The notes below the pieces were generated by a model. It did not search any database. It had not been told where the DNA came from and was given only the letters and a program-made list of their open reading frames with translations. From assembly GCF_025148445.1 (NCBI RefSeq), contig NZ_CP102270.1, forward strand, positions 2,343,001-2,407,000: a stretch of DNA of 64,000 bases, given 5' to 3'. Shown piece after piece: positions 37,266 through 46,761 of this stretch. Positions within the stretch are counted from its first letter, which is position 1, and every line of letters starts with the position of its first letter. Position numbers and translations under genes: made by a program. This DNA is from Eshraghiella crossota (GTDB lineage: Bacteria; Bacillota; Clostridia; Lachnospirales; Lachnospiraceae).

Positions 37266-38195
37266 ATGGTTTCTAAATCAAGATTTACATACCTGTCAAG
37301 AGACGGTATACACAAATGCCAGGCATATAAGTGGCAGAATGACAACGTTCCCGTAAAGGGCATATTACAGATTATTCACGGTATGCAGGAACATATGGAA
37401 CGATACGATGAATTTGCATCTTTTATGTGTGACAACGGTTTTATTGTAGTCGGCAATGACCATCTGGGACATGGTCTTACCGTATTATCCGAGGAATTGG
37501 GTTATTTTGCAAAAGATAATGCAGATGTAATTGTGGTCCGTGATGTCCACCGCCTTAAGAAGATGACTGAGGGCGAATATCCTGGACTTCCTTATTTTAT
37601 ACTTGGTCACAGTATGGGTTCATTTATTGCGAGAAAATATCTTACCATGTATGGAAAAGGTATCCGTGGTGCAATTATCTGCGGAACAGGAACGAAGCCT
37701 GCCATTGTTACAGGTTTTGGTAAGATTTTATCCTCAATTTCCGGCATTTTTTCAAAGGGACATAATAAGTCCGGGCTGATTAACCGTCTTTCTTTCGGCG
37801 GCTATAATAAAAAAATAGCCAATCCCACAGGAAAGAACGACTGGGTTGTCCGTAATGACGATGTTCTTAAAAAATACAACGAAGATTCTCTTTGCGGTTT
37901 TCCATTTACCAGCAATGGTTTCAAAACGTTATTTTCAATATTACACTATGTGGACAATCCGAAGAACCTTGTATCAATTCCTAAGTCACTCCCTATTTTT
38001 GTAATTGCGGGAATGTGTGACCCTGTGGGAAATTACGGTAAAGGTCCTAAAAAAGTCTATGACACCTACAAACACATCGGAATTTCCGATGTGTCATTAA
38101 AGCTTTATCCTGACATGAGACATGAGATTCTTAACGATATTGACCGAAATATTGTTTATGAGGATGTGCTTAAGTGGATTAATAGCAGAATATAA
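37266..38195 (+). CDS. Alpha/beta hydrolase, lysophospholipase/monoglyceride lipase type
   Basis: The 309-residue protein shows the nucleophile elbow GHSMGS (Ser at about 116), acid Asp in AGMCDPVGN and catalytic His in DMRHEILND, with the HGMQEHMERYDEFASFM start typical of PldB/YtpA-like hydrolases. It probably hydrolyses mono-acyl lipids in or near the membrane. ATG lies behind TTGGAGGGTGT. It is monocistronic and divergent from the aconitase-like gene. Confidence 0.9.
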   Translation: MVSKSRFTYLSRDGIHKCQAYKWQNDNVPVKGILQIIHGMQEHMERYDEFASFMCDNGFIVVGNDHLGHGLTVLSEELGYFAKDNADVIVVRDVHRLKKMTEGEYPGLPYFILGHSMGSFIARKYLTMYGKGIRGAIICGTGTKPAIVTGFGKILSSISGIFSKGHNKSGLINRLSFGGYNKKIANPTGKNDWVVRNDDVLKKYNEDSLCGFPFTSNGFKTLFSILHYVDNPKNLVSIPKSLPIFVIAGMCDPVGNYGKGPKKVYDTYKHIGISDVSLKLYPDMRHEILNDIDRNIVYEDVLKWINSRI

Positions 38196-38231
38196 GATAA
38201 ATTCAATTAATTCCCAATTACAAAAAAGTGC

Positions 38232-38285
38232 AAAAAATACCGGCTTCAAACAGTCTGCTAAAAGTTCTGACCTTTTGAAGCCGGT
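38232..38285 (-). terminator. Terminator after bioY
   Basis: Stem ACCGGCTTCAAA (38239-38250) / TTTGAAGCCGGT (38274-38285). On the minus strand it is followed by ATTTTTTG, so it mainly ends bioY transcripts; it may also stop the convergent hydrolase gene. Confidence 0.8.
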
Positions 38286-38340
38286 TCAACCCATAGTCAT
38301 TCTTTAACCAATATGCTACAGGCTATCCGTGGTAGAAAAT

Positions 38341-38889
38341 CTATTCGCTCTGTTCAGCAATAACTTTTCTGAACAATGGTACAATCTGTGCAACAACAAC
38401 AGCCTTGATTAAATCCAATGGAAGGAATGGCACAAAACCGTATGCAAATGAATACTTGATTGAGTGTCCGCCAATAAATGTAAGCCAGAGCATTCCAAGA
38501 AAGTCTATTAAAAGTGCTGCGGCTACGGAAAGGATTGTAAATTTAATTCGGTTGTATTTTTTGCCTCTTACAATAGGAGCAAGTATCGCAACTACGATAA
38601 ATGATAATGTATATCCGCCCCATGGTCCGATAAGGTATCCGATTCCTGTGGCACCTCCGATAAATACAGGAACGCCGACGATTCCAAGAAGCATCCATAC
38701 TGCAACTACAAGTGCCGGCTGAAATGCAGGAAGCACAAAAGATATAAGTAAGACCATAAAGTTTACCAATGTAAGATGTGGTGCTCCCGGAATAGGTAAT
38801 GAAATGCTGATATATGCAGACACACATAAAATTGCAGCAAACAATGCCATTAATACGATTGATTTAGTGTTAAAATATTTTTTTGCCAT
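38341..38889 (-). CDS. bioY: Biotin transporter BioY
   Basis: The 182-residue S component of an ECF transporter has six hydrophobic segments and the BioY signature GGATGIGYLIGPWGGYTLSF and LPIPGAPHLTLVNFMV. It binds biotin and works with a shared EcfAA'T module encoded elsewhere, or alone in some species. Regulation is visible: a BirA-type palindrome overlaps the -35 box of its promoter, so biotin-sufficient BirA should repress it. A local CCTC/GAGG hairpin precedes the ribosome site. Confidence 0.96.
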   Translation of the reverse strand: MAKKYFNTKSIVLMALFAAILCVSAYISISLPIPGAPHLTLVNFMVLLISFVLPAFQPALVVAVWMLLGIVGVPVFIGGATGIGYLIGPWGGYTLSFIVVAILAPIVRGKKYNRIKFTILSVAAALLIDFLGMLWLTFIGGHSIKYSFAYGFVPFLPLDLIKAVVVAQIVPLFRKVIAEQSE

Positions 38890-38937
38890 TTTTTCTTTTT
38901 CCTCTTTATGAGGTTTCCTCCTATAAATTCCTTTTGA

Positions 38938-38966
38938 AGTATAGTAGTTAATTTTCTAATTGTCAA
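38938..38966 (-). promoter_or_regulatory. bioY promoter
   Basis: Minus strand TTGACA (38961-38966), 17-base spacer, TATACT (38938-38943). The consensus -35 lies within the proximal half of the BirA operator. Confidence 0.8.
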
Positions 38967-38992
38967 CCATATTTTTATTTAGGTTGACAATT
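38958..38992. promoter_or_regulatory. BirA operator
   Basis: Perfect palindrome AATTGTCAACC (38958-38968) / GGTTGACAATT (38982-38992) with a 13-base AT-rich spacer. This matches the Firmicute BirA box layout (TTGTNAAC, spacer, GTTNACAA) and lies directly before bioY. Confidence 0.88.
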
Positions 38993-39065
38993 CATCAATT
39001 TTTCTCTGATTCTTAACGTATAATTATTGTATTAAAAAACTCTTCTTCTGCATAAAATTATATAC

Positions 39066-41258
39066 ATGAATAAAGCAACCAAAACCATACCCCGGATATT
39101 AAAGGACAATATCTGTACCGTATTTAATTTATTAAACGTAATAATCGCTGTTATGCTTGCCTATGTAGGCGCTTTTAAGAACCTGTTATTCATAACCATT
39201 GTCATGACCAATACCGTTGTCGGCATAATTCAGGAAATAAAGGCAAAAAAACAGATTGAAAAGCTGTCGCTTCAGTCACGCCCCCATACAACACTTTTAA
39301 AAGGCGGCATTGAAGAAGTGGTTACCCCTGAAAAAATCAGAACCGGTGACATATTACTTCTATACTCAGGGGCTTCTGTCTGCACTGACTGTACTGTTGT
39401 TACAGGGTCCGTGGAAGTTGATGAATCCATTGTTACGGGAGAATCCGAACCTGTAACACATCATCCGGGCGATACGATTTTAGCGGGCTGCAGCATTATT
39501 TCAGGTAAATCAACCGCAAAAGCATTATGCGAAAGCTCTGCATGTTTTACTTCAAGGATGGTAGATGAAGTTAAAAAGACTGATGTTGCCAAATCAGAAC
39601 TGATAACATCCATGAGCAAAGTCACAAAACTCACAGGTTTTATAATTGTGCCACTTGGAATACTTTTATTTATCCAGTCCTTTGCAGTCCGTCACAGTAC
39701 CCTTTCGGAAGCCGTGGTGGCAACCTCTGCCGGTCTTCTCGGAATGTTGCCTAAAGGTCTTGTGTTGTTAATAAGCATAGGACTTGCCACAGGTGTAATC
39801 AATCTCTCCAGGAAACACGTTCTGGTAAGGGAATTAAATTCCATTGAAAACCTTGCCCATTGCAACATCCTTTGTCTTGATAAGACCGGAACACTTACAG
39901 AGGGAAGTCTTAAAGTAGAAAAGGTCTCAATGGAAATTGATAAGAACGAATTTAATAAACTCCTTTCGACCTACATTAAACACACCGATGATAACAATTC
40001 CACTTTTAAGGCAGTAAAGCATTATTTTACAGCCGCCTCCTCTTACGAAATTGTTTCAACAACGCCTTTTTCTTCAGAGAGAAAATATTCAACCGTTGCG
40101 CTGAAAGACGGACGTACACTCGTACTCGGTGCTCCCGAAAAGCTGACCTGCAATATTTCCTCCGATGTTATGCAGTTAATGAAAAAAGGCCGGCGAATCC
40201 TCTATGTAGGTATCTGTAACACCAATGAGATAACACCCCGCAACATTACTCTTGCCGGTAAGATTGTCCTTTCCGATGTCCTTAGGAAAAATGCGTCGGA
40301 ATCCGTTAAATATTTTAAAAATCAGGATGTAGAAATTAAAGTCATATCCGGTGACAATCCGGTTGCCGCTTCCTGCATCGCAGGTCAGTGTAGTATTAAA
40401 AATAATGATAATTATATAGATGTGTCCGGTTTAGATGGTGAATCCTTGGAACAGGCTGCCGTAAAATACACAATTTTTGGCAGGGTTACTCCTGAGAAAA
40501 AACGTATCATCGTCAGGGCATTGCAGAAAAATAACAATAAAGTGGCCATGACAGGCGACGGAGTCAATGATTTACTGGCATTACGTCAAGCGGATTGCTC
40601 CATTGCAATGGGAAACGGCAGTGATGCCGCCAAACAGACAGCGGAGTTGGTTCTTCTGGATTCGGATTTTGGCGTGTTAAAAGACGTTATTTCAGAAGGC
40701 CGCCGTGTCATAAATAACATGACTAAATCGGCCGGTGTCTTTTTCATAAAAACAATTTATTCCGTACTGCTTTGTATTTTATGTCTGTTCTTTAACAGGG
40801 ATTTTCCGTTTATTCCGATTCAGATTACATTGATAGATGCGGTAATAGAAGCTTTTCCTGCATTTTTTATGTCATTTGAAAAGAATGACCGCAAAGTCGA
40901 AGGTACCTTTTTACGGAATGCAATTACAAGTGCATTGCCTGACAGCATTGCCATATTCGCCTGCTGCCTTGTATTTCTCCTTATAAGTCCGGCACTCAGC
41001 ATAAATGAATTGCAATGCAATCTTTTAATGTATCTTTCTGTAGGTTTTATAAGCCTGGCAGCCGTAGCCAAATCATGTATGCCTTTTAACAGCCTTCGTC
41101 TGTTTCTTTGTCTGTCATCCATAATTATGTTTACGGGTGCAGTAATTATTATGGCACCATTTTTACAGCTTGCAGCACTTACGGGAAGTCTGCTGTTACC
41201 TATGGCTGCGGTTATAATCCCCGGAATTATATTCTCCCTGCTTTTCAAGAAAATTTAA
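39066..41258 (+). CDS. P-type cation-transporting ATPase, CtpE-like
   Basis: The 730-residue protein has TGES (124-127) of the actuator domain, DKTGTLT with phosphorylated D272, the hinge motif MTGDGVNDLLALRQAD and about ten membrane helices. In M4 the usual PEGL appears as LPKGL (228-232), as in some Firmicute CtpE-like pumps. Mycobacterial CtpE takes up Ca2+, so calcium is a plausible but unproven substrate. The N-terminus is shorter than in relatives (the leading helical segment of about 20-30 residues is missing), and no ribosome site precedes the ATG, so the start is uncertain. Confidence 0.85.
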   Translation: MNKATKTIPRILKDNICTVFNLLNVIIAVMLAYVGAFKNLLFITIVMTNTVVGIIQEIKAKKQIEKLSLQSRPHTTLLKGGIEEVVTPEKIRTGDILLLYSGASVCTDCTVVTGSVEVDESIVTGESEPVTHHPGDTILAGCSIISGKSTAKALCESSACFTSRMVDEVKKTDVAKSELITSMSKVTKLTGFIIVPLGILLFIQSFAVRHSTLSEAVVATSAGLLGMLPKGLVLLISIGLATGVINLSRKHVLVRELNSIENLAHCNILCLDKTGTLTEGSLKVEKVSMEIDKNEFNKLLSTYIKHTDDNNSTFKAVKHYFTAASSYEIVSTTPFSSERKYSTVALKDGRTLVLGAPEKLTCNISSDVMQLMKKGRRILYVGICNTNEITPRNITLAGKIVLSDVLRKNASESVKYFKNQDVEIKVISGDNPVAASCIAGQCSIKNNDNYIDVSGLDGESLEQAAVKYTIFGRVTPEKKRIIVRALQKNNNKVAMTGDGVNDLLALRQADCSIAMGNGSDAAKQTAELVLLDSDFGVLKDVISEGRRVINNMTKSAGVFFIKTIYSVLLCILCLFFNRDFPFIPIQITLIDAVIEAFPAFFMSFEKNDRKVEGTFLRNAITSALPDSIAIFACCLVFLLISPALSINELQCNLLMYLSVGFISLAAVAKSCMPFNSLRLFLCLSSIIMFTGAVIIMAPFLQLAALTGSLLLPMAAVIIPGIIFSLLFKKI

Positions 41259-41281
41259 TATCTTTTTTCATCCATTATAAA

Positions 41282-41309
41282 AGGCTTTATGCGTGAATGC
41301 ATAAAGCCT
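41282..41309. terminator. Terminator between convergent P-type ATPase and MetE-like genes
   Basis: Perfect stem AGGCTTTATGC (41282-41292) / GCATAAAGCCT (41299-41309), loop of six. Flanked by TTTTA on the minus side; likely shared by both genes. Confidence 0.8.
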
Positions 41310-41319
41310 ATGTTTAATC

Positions 41320-42438
41320 CTAGCCCCAGACTTCTGTGGCAATTTCTTTTACAAGTTTAAGTTTTGCCCACTGTTCTTCTTCTGTAAGTTTATTTCCGAT
41401 TTCGCAGGAAGCAAAACCGCACTGTGGACTTAAATATAATCTGTCGAGAGGAATGTATTTGGCCGCATCATGAATTCTGTCAATGATAAGCTGTTTATCC
41501 TCTAACTTAGGAGACTTTGTTGTTATAAGTCCGAGAACGACTTTTTTATCTCCGGATACTTTTGCAAGAGGAGCAAATCCGCCTGATCTCTCATCATCAA
41601 ATTCAAGGAAGTATGCATTTACATTTTCTTCACCGAATAAAACATCCGCAACAGAATCGTAAGCACCCTCGCTTGCATAGGTTGAATGGAAATTACCGCG
41701 GCAGACATGGGTATTAATAATCATATCCTTTGGTGCGTTGGCAATAACCCTGTTATTGATATCCTTATGTGCTTTCTGGAATTCGATAAGTCCTTCCCTT
41801 GTTGTTCCGTAAAGTGTATGTCCTATTTTGTCCGCAAACATACCCCATGTACAGTCATCTAACTGGATGTTTCTGCAGCCTGCGGCATAAAGGTCATCAA
41901 TAACCTTTTTGTAAACTGCCACAATATCGTCTTCAAGCTCTTTGTCATCGCTGTATACTTTTTCTGTATTTAATCTGTTAAATGGCATTGTAAACTGTGC
42001 CAGAACCTGAGCAGGCGAAGGCATGGTCTGTTTTGCTACTGTATTCTCGTCTTCTAATGCTTTAACGAATCTGAAATGTTCGACAAACGGATGCTCTTTT
42101 GATAAACCGATTCTGCCGACTATATATGTATCATCAACCATCGCTGCTTCTCCGTGGAAAGGAAGTCCTGTTTCTGTAGGTGTATGTCCTACACCATCAA
42201 ATCCCCACATAAAGTCGAGATGCCATGTTGCTCTTCTGAACTCACCGTCTGTAATTACATGGTAACCGAGCTCCTTTATTTTTGCTACAAGTTCAACGAT
42301 ACACTCGTCTTCAACTTTTTTTAACGCAGCATAATCGGATTCTCCGTTATCAAACTTTCTTCTTGCTTCTTTTAATTTATCAGGCCTTAAAAAACTGCCT
42401 ACAAAATCGTATCTGAAAGGTGTCTGTAAATTACTCAT
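41320..42438 (-). CDS. Cobalamin-independent methionine synthase-like protein (YxjG/YxjH type)
   Basis: The 372-residue protein corresponds to the C-terminal catalytic half of MetE only. Zinc-ligand motifs are visible: NTHVCRGNFHST (His and Cys), and SPQCGFASCE (Cys); DGEFRRATW and IQLDDCTW are the homocysteine/acceptor site blocks. Short MetE-like proteins such as YxjG/YxjH transfer methyl groups to homocysteine from an alternative donor. The start is ATG 42436-42438, seven bases after GGAGG; a TTG two codons earlier is less likely. A divergent-function LysR gene precedes it on the same strand. Confidence 0.87.
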   Translation of the reverse strand: MSNLQTPFRYDFVGSFLRPDKLKEARRKFDNGESDYAALKKVEDECIVELVAKIKELGYHVITDGEFRRATWHLDFMWGFDGVGHTPTETGLPFHGEAAMVDDTYIVGRIGLSKEHPFVEHFRFVKALEDENTVAKQTMPSPAQVLAQFTMPFNRLNTEKVYSDDKELEDDIVAVYKKVIDDLYAAGCRNIQLDDCTWGMFADKIGHTLYGTTREGLIEFQKAHKDINNRVIANAPKDMIINTHVCRGNFHSTYASEGAYDSVADVLFGEENVNAYFLEFDDERSGGFAPLAKVSGDKKVVLGLITTKSPKLEDKQLIIDRIHDAAKYIPLDRLYLSPQCGFASCEIGNKLTEEEQWAKLKLVKEIATEVWG

Positions 42439-42515
42439 ATTCAATCCTCCGTTTTCTTAACTTGTGGATAGTATATCAGTATAAATATTTTTTGAAAAAT
42501 ACATTAAAAATGCAG

Positions 42516-43433
42516 TTATTCATATTTTAAAACTATGGACAGATGCTTTTTTAATGCTTCCATATATGAAAAAGCATATTTGCTGAACATAATATTTTTC
42601 TTTCTTATCGTCCCGATTCTCATATAACAATTTACATCAAGTGGTTTGGCAATAATGCTTTCACTGTTTAACTTACGGTCAATTACACCTGAACTAACTG
42701 TAAAACCATTGAGTCCTATTACAAGATTGAAAAGTGTCGCCCTGTCCCTGACCTGTATATTCTTTGGGAAATCAAGCATGCTTAAAAATTCTTCCGCATA
42801 ATAAAATGAATTTTTTTCTCCCTGTTCAAAAACAAGATACGGATATGCTTTCAACTCTTCCACTTTGATAATATCTTTTTTTGCAAGAGGATGTTCCTTG
42901 CAGATAAACACATGTGGATTTGCAATAAACAATTCCTCAAATACAAGCTCATTCTTTTTTAACATCTTCCTGAGAACTTCTTCATTATTTTCCGAAAGGT
43001 ATATAATTCCAATCTCACTTCTGCCCCCGGCTACGTCATCAATGATCTCACCCGTCTGTGTTTCCCGGATAATAAAACTGTACTGGTCGGCATCATATTC
43101 TTTAATAAGGTCCACAAAAGCATTAACCGCAAACGAATAATGCTGGCAGGATACCGAAAATTTCGGAGTTCTCTTTTCCCCTGTCCCAAAATGTTCCTTC
43201 ATAATATCTGCCTGTTCAAGCAACATTCTTGAGAATGATAAAAGTTTTTCCCCATCTCTTGTAAGCACCACGCCTTTATTAGATCTTATAAAAGCAACTA
43301 TTCCCATTTCTTTTTCCAGATTGTGAATCGCATTACTGAGACTTGGCTGTGAGATAAAAAGCTTTTCTGCCGCCTCAGTAATATTTCCACATTCGGCAGT
43401 TGTCACATAATACATAAGCTGCTGTAATGTCAA
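42516..43433 (-). CDS. LysR-family transcriptional regulator
   Basis: The 305-residue protein starts at TTG (43431-43433), giving the LysR hallmark MTLQQLMYYVTTAE, with AAAGGAG nine bases upstream. Upstream in-frame starts lie before the ribosome site. The winged helix-turn-helix (1-60) has AAEKLFISQPSLSNAIHNLE, and residues 90-300 form the co-inducer-binding domain. It is 77 bp upstream of the MetE-like gene on the same strand, so control of sulfur/methionine metabolism is a reasonable inference. Confidence 0.9.
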   Translation of the reverse strand: MTLQQLMYYVTTAECGNITEAAEKLFISQPSLSNAIHNLEKEMGIVAFIRSNKGVVLTRDGEKLLSFSRMLLEQADIMKEHFGTGEKRTPKFSVSCQHYSFAVNAFVDLIKEYDADQYSFIIRETQTGEIIDDVAGGRSEIGIIYLSENNEEVLRKMLKKNELVFEELFIANPHVFICKEHPLAKKDIIKVEELKAYPYLVFEQGEKNSFYYAEEFLSMLDFPKNIQVRDRATLFNLVIGLNGFTVSSGVIDRKLNSESIIAKPLDVNCYMRIGTIRKKNIMFSKYAFSYMEALKKHLSIVLKYE

Positions 43434-43454
43434 ATATTTCATCTCCTTTCTACA

Positions 43455-43489
43455 TAAAAAGTCCTCCTGAAAAAACTTCAAGAGGACTT
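43455..43489 (-). terminator. Terminator after citrate synthase gene
   Basis: Minus strand stem AAGTCCTC (43482-43489) / GAGGACTT (43459-43466), followed by TTTTTATG. It lies six bases past the citrate synthase stop. Confidence 0.75.
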
Positions 43490-43494
43490 ATATA

Positions 43495-44883
43495 TTATAT
43501 TTCTCTTTCTTTTCTGTCTGCGATATCTACATAGTCAACATGATGTCCCACATACTTATATGCCGGTCTGATTATCTTGCCTTTGTTGACAAGTTCTTCA
43601 AGACGATGCGCACTCCATCCGGCAATTCTTGCAATTGCAAAGATTGGTGTAAAAAGTTCTTCAGGAATTCCAAGCATCGTATATACAAATCCGCTGTAAA
43701 AATCCACATTGGCACATATTGGCTTTAAGGTATTTCTTGACTGTGCAACAAGCTTCTTAGATATATTTTCAATTCTGTCAAGAAGCTCATACTCTTTAAG
43801 ATGTCCTTTCTCCATGGCAAGCTTATAAGCATACTCTTTGAGAAGAACTTCTCTCGGATCCGAAAGGGTATATACCGCATGTCCTATTCCATAAATAAGT
43901 CCTGCCTTATCAAAAGCCTGCTTATCAAGTATCTTCTGGAGATAGCCTGTGAGAGCCTTCTCATCCTCCCAATCAGTAACATGGCACTTAATATCTTCTA
44001 TCATTTTCTGAACCTTAAGGTTGGCACCACCATGCTTAGGTCCCTTTAATGATGCTATTGAAGATGCTATTGTTGAATAAGTATCTGTTCCCGAAGACGT
44101 AACAACATGTGTCGTAAAAGTAGAGTTATTACCACCACCGTGTTCCGCATGAAGAACAAGTGCAACATCAAGCACTTTGGCTTCAAGTTCTGTATATTTA
44201 CCGTCAGGTCTTAACATTCTTAAAATATTCTCGGCTGTAGAACACTCAGGATCCGGATTACGAATAATCAACACATCATTCTTCTTGAAGTGCATATAAG
44301 ACTGATATGCAAAAACTGAAATTACCGGCACCTTTGAAATAAGCTGGAGCGACTGGCGTAAAACATTCTCAACAGAGATATCCTCAGGATTCTCATCATA
44401 AGAATAAAGTGTAACTATACTCTTCTCAAGTGCATTCATAATATTAGCGGAAGGTGCTTTCATAATTACATCACGTACAAACTGTCCCGAAAGTTCACGG
44501 AGACCGCCTAAAATATTAATAAACTGCTTCAACTGATGTTCTGTAGGAAGACTTCCGAAAAGCAGAAGATACGTTGTCTCTTCAAAAAGGAATCTCCTGT
44601 TATGTGCCTTTCTTACAAGATTATTCACATTCTGACCCTGAAAGTAAAGTCTGCCGTCACAAGGTACCGGCTCCCCATCAATAATATCAAAAGCCACTAC
44701 ATCGGATATCTCAGTAAGTCCTGTCAGCACGCCTTTACCGTTGCTGTCTCGAAGACCTCTCTTAACGTCATATTCCATATATAGACTCTGATCTATTGTA
44801 CCTGATTTCTTACAATACTGTACCAATTCCTCATACTGACTATCGAGTTCAGGTAACAGCTGCATCATTTCCTGATTATTCAC
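43495..44883 (-). CDS. Citrate synthase
   Basis: The 462-residue enzyme condenses acetyl-CoA and oxaloacetate. Catalytic residues are present: His in LHAEHGGGNNS, His in GPKHGGAN and Asp in YTLSDPREV. It belongs to the longer bacterial form with an N-terminal extension of about 60 residues. The start is GTG at 44881-44883, seven bases after AGGAGG; an in-frame ATG 21 bases upstream lies before that site. Together with the aconitase family gene it suggests glutamate-directed TCA reactions in an anaerobe. Confidence 0.93.
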   Translation of the reverse strand: MNNQEMMQLLPELDSQYEELVQYCKKSGTIDQSLYMEYDVKRGLRDSNGKGVLTGLTEISDVVAFDIIDGEPVPCDGRLYFQGQNVNNLVRKAHNRRFLFEETTYLLLFGSLPTEHQLKQFINILGGLRELSGQFVRDVIMKAPSANIMNALEKSIVTLYSYDENPEDISVENVLRQSLQLISKVPVISVFAYQSYMHFKKNDVLIIRNPDPECSTAENILRMLRPDGKYTELEAKVLDVALVLHAEHGGGNNSTFTTHVVTSSGTDTYSTIASSIASLKGPKHGGANLKVQKMIEDIKCHVTDWEDEKALTGYLQKILDKQAFDKAGLIYGIGHAVYTLSDPREVLLKEYAYKLAMEKGHLKEYELLDRIENISKKLVAQSRNTLKPICANVDFYSGFVYTMLGIPEELFTPIFAIARIAGWSAHRLEELVNKGKIIRPAYKYVGHHVDYVDIADRKEREI

Positions 44884-44968
44884 GGGTGTGCCTCCTAACG
44901 CCATTTCAACTAGCCTAAAAAATATTATCCTATATTTTACAACAAGAAAACGTATTTTTCAAGATTTT

Positions 44969-45478
44969 CTATTCAAAAACCCTTTTAATACTGTCATAAT
45001 GTAAAAAATTACCGTTTTTCGCAAACTCTTTTATCTGTTCATGGCTGGCTAACATAAAACCATTGGTCTCCGTTTCCTGTGGAATAACATCATTTTCATC
45101 AAAATCCATTACAAAATGGTAAACATCCACGAAATAGTTGTCACCTTTACCCGGATTCTCTCTGTGATATGTAAAAACAAAGCCTCCATCCGCATTGCTT
45201 ACATCAAGCCCTGTTTCTTCAAGAACCTCTCTCTTAACAGCATCGTAGGACTCTTCACCTGCCATACAGGCACCGCCTGAAACTTCCCATGCCCCCGGTG
45301 CCCACACCTTGTCCATTGCACGTCTGGTTATAAGATACTTTCCGTCCGGTCTTGACACTACTCCAAGAACCGTAAGATGATACTCATCATCCTTAAGGCA
45401 GAAATCGTTGCGCCTCATAGTTCTTCCCGTAACCTTTTTATTTACATCATAAATATCCCAGCGTTCATCTTTTTCCAT
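44969..45478 (-). CDS. Nudix hydrolase
   Basis: The 169-residue protein has the full Nudix box GGACMAGEESYDAVKREVLE followed by ETGL (G-x5-E-x7-RE-x2-EE-x-G). The N-terminal DVNKKVTGRTMRR segment and the overall length resemble isopentenyl-diphosphate-isomerase-like or YfcD-type Nudix proteins, but the substrate is not evident. The start ATG 45476-45478 lies inside the last codons of aroA (14 bp overlap), so it is coupled to it. Confidence 0.9.
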   Translation of the reverse strand: MEKDERWDIYDVNKKVTGRTMRRNDFCLKDDEYHLTVLGVVSRPDGKYLITRRAMDKVWAPGAWEVSGGACMAGEESYDAVKREVLEETGLDVSNADGGFVFTYHRENPGKGDNYFVDVYHFVMDFDENDVIPQETETNGFMLASHEQIKEFAKNGNFLHYDSIKRVFE

Positions 45479-46760
45479 CGTTATTTTCCTCAATAAGCTT
45501 TTCTAATACTTCATAATAGTTCTCAAAAGTTTTCCTGCAGCACATCGGATTATCTATTATCATTCCGCCTGTCACAAGTCCCGTAACGGTAAATGCCATC
45601 GCTACCCTATGGTCATCATAAGTCTCTATTTCTGCGCCGTGGGCTGCTCCGGATGATATAAAAATATCGTCTCCTGATATATGACAGGCAACACCGCATT
45701 TTGTCAGCTCATTAATTATGGCTGCCATTCTGTCACATTCCTGACCTCTTATGTGTCCTACATTCCTGATAACCGTATCTCCGTCAGCAAATGGTGCTAT
45801 TGCCGCAAGTGTCAATGCCTGATCCGAAAAATTATTCATATTGACATCTATGCCCTTCAAACCGCCTGTCCTGCTGACTGTAATTCCATCTTTTGTCTCT
45901 GTAACTTCACATCCCATTTCTGCCAAAACATTAAGAAATTTCATATCACCCTGAACTGAAGATTCAAAGACATTCCTTACAGTAATTTTGCCGCCCGTAA
46001 CTGCCGCCATTGCATAAAAATAGCAGGCTGCCGACACATCAGGTTCAATGTAGTAGTCACCTATAACTGCTTTCTGATTACCATCTACGATATATTCTTC
46101 ACCATCAAAAGTAACATTAATGCCAAATTCTCTCAACATATCCATAGTAATCTCAATGTAGGCGCCTGTCTTTTTTTCACTTGTAATCCTGATTCTGATA
46201 CCGCTTCTGGTCACAGGAGTCACCATAAGCATTGCACTAAGGAACTGTGTGCTGCGGCTTATGTCCATGGTTATATCCTTGCAGACTCCGCCATTGCCAA
46301 TAACCTTTGCGGGAAGGTGACCCTCGTTCTTAAGATATTCAAACCTCGCACCCATTTCTGTGAGAACATTGAATAGCTCTGCCATAGGTCTTTTTTCCAT
46401 CTGTTCTGAGCACATCACGGTATATTCGCCGTCAGAAAGTGCCAACATCGCAGTCAGAAACCTTGCTGCCGTTCCCGCACTTCCCACATCTATTGTTCCT
46501 GTCTTATATGGAATTCTGCCGCCTGTTCCTTTGATTTTAACAACTTTTTCATTCTCATCAATTTCAAGTAAAAATCCAAGACTTTGAAGACAAGCTAAAA
46601 AATGTCTGGAATCATCACTGAAAAGTACGCCTCTTAATACGGACTCCTCTTCTGACAATGTCGCAAGCAAAAGTGCACGGTTCGTCATGCTCTTAGACCC
46701 CGGAACAGTCACCACTCCCTTTAAAGGGGTGTCAATTTTGGGTACAAAATATTTTTCCAT
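45465..46760 (-). CDS. aroA: 3-phosphoshikimate 1-carboxyvinyltransferase (EPSP synthase)
   Basis: The 431-residue enzyme makes EPSP from shikimate-3-phosphate and PEP in aromatic amino acid synthesis. It begins VPGSKSMTNRALLLA and has the PEP-site block DVGSAGTAARFLTAML (Ala, not Gly-Gly-Met, next to Gly: GSAGTA, class II-like) plus DHRVAMAF near the end. No other shikimate genes are present nearby. It lies one base after rfbD and overlaps the Nudix gene, making a small operon. Confidence 0.95.
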   Translation of the reverse strand: MEKYFVPKIDTPLKGVVTVPGSKSMTNRALLLATLSEEESVLRGVLFSDDSRHFLACLQSLGFLLEIDENEKVVKIKGTGGRIPYKTGTIDVGSAGTAARFLTAMLALSDGEYTVMCSEQMEKRPMAELFNVLTEMGARFEYLKNEGHLPAKVIGNGGVCKDITMDISRSTQFLSAMLMVTPVTRSGIRIRITSEKKTGAYIEITMDMLREFGINVTFDGEEYIVDGNQKAVIGDYYIEPDVSAACYFYAMAAVTGGKITVRNVFESSVQGDMKFLNVLAEMGCEVTETKDGITVSRTGGLKGIDVNMNNFSDQALTLAAIAPFADGDTVIRNVGHIRGQECDRMAAIINELTKCGVACHISGDDIFISSGAAHGAEIETYDDHRVAMAFTVTGLVTGGMIIDNPMCCRKTFENYYEVLEKLIEENNDGKR

Positions 46761-46761
46761 A

